From Clostridiaceae bacterium (GTDB lineage Bacteria > Bacillota_A > Clostridia > Acetivibrionales > Acetivibrionaceae): DNA of 9,096 nucleotides. The position numbers were made by a program, and so were the translations under genes. Of the stretch, positions 6,673-9,096 are shown one piece after another. The first letter of the stretch is position 1, and the number at the start of each line of letters is the position of its first letter. The DNA lies in contig JAAZCB010001073.1 of NCBI GenBank assembly GCA_012513545.1, positions 1-9,096 on the forward strand. The letters are read 5' to 3'. The notes beneath the pieces were generated by a model, which was not told the origin of the DNA, made no database searches, and was given only the letters and a program-made list of their open reading frames with translations.

Positions 6673-8010
6673 ATGAGCAAAAAGATAATTATTGGTATTG
6701 CAGGGGTTATTCTATTATCTGTAATAATAGTTGCAAATATGGCACAAGGTTCTGTTCCGTCGTTTTCAGGTGGAAAAACCTTTGATGTTAAGGTAAAGAC
6801 AATTGAGAAAGGAAAAATCTCATCTGTTGTATCTGCAAGCGGTGTTGTTGAAGCAACTGAAAAAGTAGATATTTATTACGATGACCCGGTGAAGGTTAAG
6901 CAAATATATGTCAGTAAAAACCAAAAGGTTACCAAAGGTCAAAAGCTTGTGGAGCTTGATATGGATTCATTCAATTCTGAAATTGAGCAGATGAGGATAA
7001 ACATGCAAATCCAGGAACTGACTATCAGTAAACTCAGAAATACTGACGCCACAAGAAGTGTAGGGACTCTAAAGAGTGCAGTGGATTTGGCGGACAAAGC
7101 GGTTGAAAATGCAAAAAGACAGCTTGATGAAGCTATAAACAATTATAACAGCAGTAAGCAGCTGTTGGAGGCTAATGCAATATCCCGCTCTGAGTTTGAA
7201 AGGACTGAGAGTCTTAAGCATGAAGCGGAGCTTGGTTATAATAATGCTCAACAGAACAGGAAAAACGCTGAAGAAAGCCTTTTGGAAGCACAAAAATCAA
7301 ATTCACAATCACAAAACAGCAAAAACCTCGAGCTTCAAATCAGTGAAAAAAATCTTCAGGCAGTAAAGCTTAAAATTGCCGAGCTTGAAAAAAAGATAAA
7401 AACTACAAATGAAAACATGTTAAGTCCAATTGATGGAGTCATAACTGAAATTAACCTTGAAAAAGGAGGGTATACGAACACTTCGCTTCCGGGATTTTCC
7501 ATATTGGCTCCTGAAAAATTAAAAATACGCTCAGACGTAAAGGAGTTTTATGTAAAAGACATTACTGAAGGACAGAGTGTTGAAATATCCGGCGATGCCA
7601 TCGGAGAAGGAGAGAGCGTTAAGGGTGTTATTGAGAGTATATCGGCGGTAGCAAAGAAGAAAATAGTTGCAGCGGGTGAGGAAACACTCGTTGAGGTCGT
7701 AATAGCCATCCTCGATGGAAGTTCTGCTCTAAAGCCCGGTTTGACTGTAAATAGTAAAATAACTACAAAGACCAGAGAAGATGCAGTGATAGTTTCCTTC
7801 GACATGCTTACTGAAGACGAAAAAGGAAATAAGCTGGTTTTTATTGTTGATAAGAATAACAAAATGATTAAAAGGCCAATAAAACTGGGAATAACTTCAG
7901 AACTTGATGCAGAGGTGGTTGAGGGCCTTAATGCAGGTGATTCTGTTGTATTGTATCCCAAACCCAGTTACACTGATGGTGCGACTGCAAGAATCACCAA
8001 GGGAAAATAG
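6673..8010 (+). CDS. HlyD/MacA-like efflux adaptor, membrane-anchored
   Basis: This 445-residue membrane fusion (adaptor) protein has one N-terminal membrane anchor (about 4-23, IIIGIAGVILLSVIIV) and the rest outside the membrane. The first half of the lipoyl-like domain is at 52-95 (VSASGVVEA to GQKLVELD). A long alpha-helical hairpin follows (about 100-246), rich in Glu, Lys, Gln and Asn, with the usual ISRSEFERTESL turn at 170-181. The second lipoyl half is at 250-281 (LSPIDGVITEINLEKGG), then a beta-barrel (about 283-365) and a membrane-proximal domain to the end (AVIVSFDMLTED, LNAGDSVVLYP). There is no lipobox cysteine near the anchor. In Gram-positive bacteria such adaptors pair with a MacB/YknZ-type permease, as here: the permease gene starts 16 bases after the stop. 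The likely job is peptide efflux or resistance, by analogy with YknX. The family is sure; the substrate is unknown. Confidence 0.93.
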   Translation: MSKKIIIGIAGVILLSVIIVANMAQGSVPSFSGGKTFDVKVKTIEKGKISSVVSASGVVEATEKVDIYYDDPVKVKQIYVSKNQKVTKGQKLVELDMDSFNSEIEQMRINMQIQELTISKLRNTDATRSVGTLKSAVDLADKAVENAKRQLDEAINNYNSSKQLLEANAISRSEFERTESLKHEAELGYNNAQQNRKNAEESLLEAQKSNSQSQNSKNLELQISEKNLQAVKLKIAELEKKIKTTNENMLSPIDGVITEINLEKGGYTNTSLPGFSILAPEKLKIRSDVKEFYVKDITEGQSVEISGDAIGEGESVKGVIESISAVAKKKIVAAGEETLVEVVIAILDGSSALKPGLTVNSKITTKTREDAVIVSFDMLTEDEKGNKLVFIVDKNNKMIKRPIKLGITSELDAEVVEGLNAGDSVVLYPKPSYTDGATARITKGK

Positions 8011-8014
8011 AAAT

Positions 8015-8018
8015 GAGG
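8015..8018 (+). promoter_or_regulatory. Ribosome binding site of the MacB-like permease gene
   Basis: GAGG, within TGAGGTAGG, lies eight bases before the ATG at 8027. This is the first in-frame ATG after the adaptor stop, and it supports a start that gives the normal N-terminus of the family. Confidence 0.7.
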
Positions 8019-8026
8019 TAGGCTTT

Positions 8027-9096
8027 ATGAGTTTTACTGAAAGTTTATTACAAGCCATAGATAATATAAAATCAAATAAATTAAGATCCATACTTACAAT
8101 GCTGGGAATTGTCATGGGTGTTTTTTCAGTAATAACAATTGTAGCAATAGGAGCTGCAGCTCAGGCATTTATGAGTGCTCAGTTTGAGAAGCTTGGTGCT
8201 AACATTATTACAATAATGCCCAGCTCAAAGTCGATTAATGAAAATGACTGGCTTAAGATGGAAGATATTGAACTAATAAAGAAGGCAGTTCCGGATATAA
8301 AGAATATTCATGCAGGCGGTCAGCAATTGGCGGAAGTAAGGGTTGGAGCAAATGCCAGAGATGCCATTGTGGTGGGTGTAACATCTCAATCCTTCAATTT
8401 TTGGCCGAATGAGATGCGTTCGGGCAGGTTTATTAATGACATTGATGTTTCAACTAAAGCAAATGTAGTGGTTGTAAATGAAAGCTATGCAAAAAAGTAC
8501 TATAACTCCGTAGATATTATCGGTGAAGTGATAACATTAAAAAATTCTTCGGATCAATTTATCAACTTAAGAATAATCGGAGTTATGAATACCGGGGATG
8601 ATTTTTTTGCCAATATGCTTGGAGATGATTATCCTACAACAATTAACATGCCGTTATCGACATATCTTACTTATTTCAATTTAAGAAAGATCGATTACAT
8701 AGAGGTTTCTGTGGTTGACAAGAGTAAACTGACTGAAATTGGAACCAGAATAGTCAAGGCTCTGGAGTTTTCAAAGCGTAATAAGAATATGTACAGAGCG
8801 AGTAATTCGGCAGAGATGCAGAAATCACTTTCCGATTTAATGAATATTCTGTCAACTGTACTCCTTGTAATAGCAGTTATAACCCTTATAGTTGGTGGAA
8901 TAGGTATAGTTAATATTCTCCTTGTTTCAGTTACTGAAAGGATAAGGGAGATAGGTACCAGAAAAGCTCTAGGGGCCCAGAAGAGAGACATTGTATTGCA
9001 ATTTCTTACAGAATCGATTATTATGACAGGCCTTGGTGGGCTTATCGGCATTATTATCGGTGTTACAGCCGGGGCAATTATATCTGCACTGCTGAA
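8027..9096 (+). CDS. MacB/FtsX-family ABC permease, 3' end outside the window
   Basis: I translated this frame from the ATG at 8027 to the right edge: 356 residues without a stop. The N-terminal ESLLQAIDNIKSNKLRSILT leads into the first membrane helix (about 21-45). A large extracytoplasmic domain follows (about 46-270; it begins GANIITIMP and includes NESYAKKYY, as in MacB-core domains). Helix 2 is at about 272-300, then the coupling motif ERIREIGTRKALGA (304-317), a hallmark of MacB/FtsX permeases, then helix 3 (about 326-356). The fourth helix and the last 40 to 50 residues are missing, judged from the usual length near 400. There is no fused ATPase domain at the N-terminus, so this is the split, YknZ-like form. 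It works with the adaptor just upstream as a mechanotransmission-type efflux pump; its ATPase would have to be downstream or borrowed. Confidence 0.93.
   Translation, partial: MSFTESLLQAIDNIKSNKLRSILTMLGIVMGVFSVITIVAIGAAAQAFMSAQFEKLGANIITIMPSSKSINENDWLKMEDIELIKKAVPDIKNIHAGGQQLAEVRVGANARDAIVVGVTSQSFNFWPNEMRSGRFINDIDVSTKANVVVVNESYAKKYYNSVDIIGEVITLKNSSDQFINLRIIGVMNTGDDFFANMLGDDYPTTINMPLSTYLTYFNLRKIDYIEVSVVDKSKLTEIGTRIVKALEFSKRNKNMYRASNSAEMQKSLSDLMNILSTVLLVIAVITLIVGGIGIVNILLVSVTERIREIGTRKALGAQKRDIVLQFLTESIIMTGLGGLIGIIIGVTAGAIISALL

Noticed and set aside
7548..7961. Open frame of 137 codons on the minus strand.
   Set aside because: It is antisense to the adaptor gene, and its low-complexity Ser/Thr/Ile composition indicates a shadow frame.
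8695..9051. Open frame of 118 codons on the minus strand.
   Set aside because: It lies wholly inside the MacB-like permease gene, has no family resemblance I can see, and is rich in Ile and Ser as antisense frames of AT-rich genes are.

Overview
The window looks like a low-GC Clostridia-type Bacillota chromosome. The bases are AT-rich, the Shine-Dalgarno sites are G-rich (GGGGG, GAGG), the genes are tightly packed on one strand, and the protein styles fit that group. I cannot name a species; cellulolytic Ruminiclostridium/Acetivibrio-type clostridia are a guess. All six genes I can support are on the + strand, and both window edges cut a gene. I saw no rRNA, tRNA, CRISPR array, insertion sequence or integrase.

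Left part (2-4568) is biosynthetic. It opens inside a non-ribosomal peptide synthetase (NRPS), which supplies the end of an adenylation (A) domain, a peptidyl-carrier (T) domain and a C-terminal condensation-like domain; there is no thioesterase. The visible half of the A-domain specificity code fits isoleucine. Next, 88 bases on, is a radical SAM enzyme with the hallmarks of the cobalamin-dependent 'RiPP maturation radical SAM C-methyltransferase' family: an N-terminal B12-binding-like region, a C-x7-C-x2-C cluster motif and a family-typical C-terminus. No RiPP precursor is visible, so here the enzyme sits in a thiotemplate (NRPS) setting.

Middle part (4699-6419) is a two-gene ABC-2 exporter: an ATPase and a six-helix permease overlapping by four bases (ATGA), behind a 130-base gap with a weak candidate promoter.

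Right part (6673-9096) starts a second export or efflux operon. It has a membrane-anchored HlyD/MacA-like adaptor and a MacB/FtsX-type permease that runs off the right edge. A 253-base gap upstream holds a good extended -10 promoter. No ATPase for this permease is in the window.

Taken together this reads as the end of a natural-product cluster: an NRPS makes a peptide, the radical SAM enzyme may methylate it (or its carrier-bound intermediate), and one or both ABC systems export it or protect the producer. The most unusual points are the pairing of a RiPP-type C-methyltransferase with an NRPS, and the divergent terminal condensation-like domain (Tyr-His in place of His-His), which could be a release domain or a docking platform for the radical SAM enzyme.
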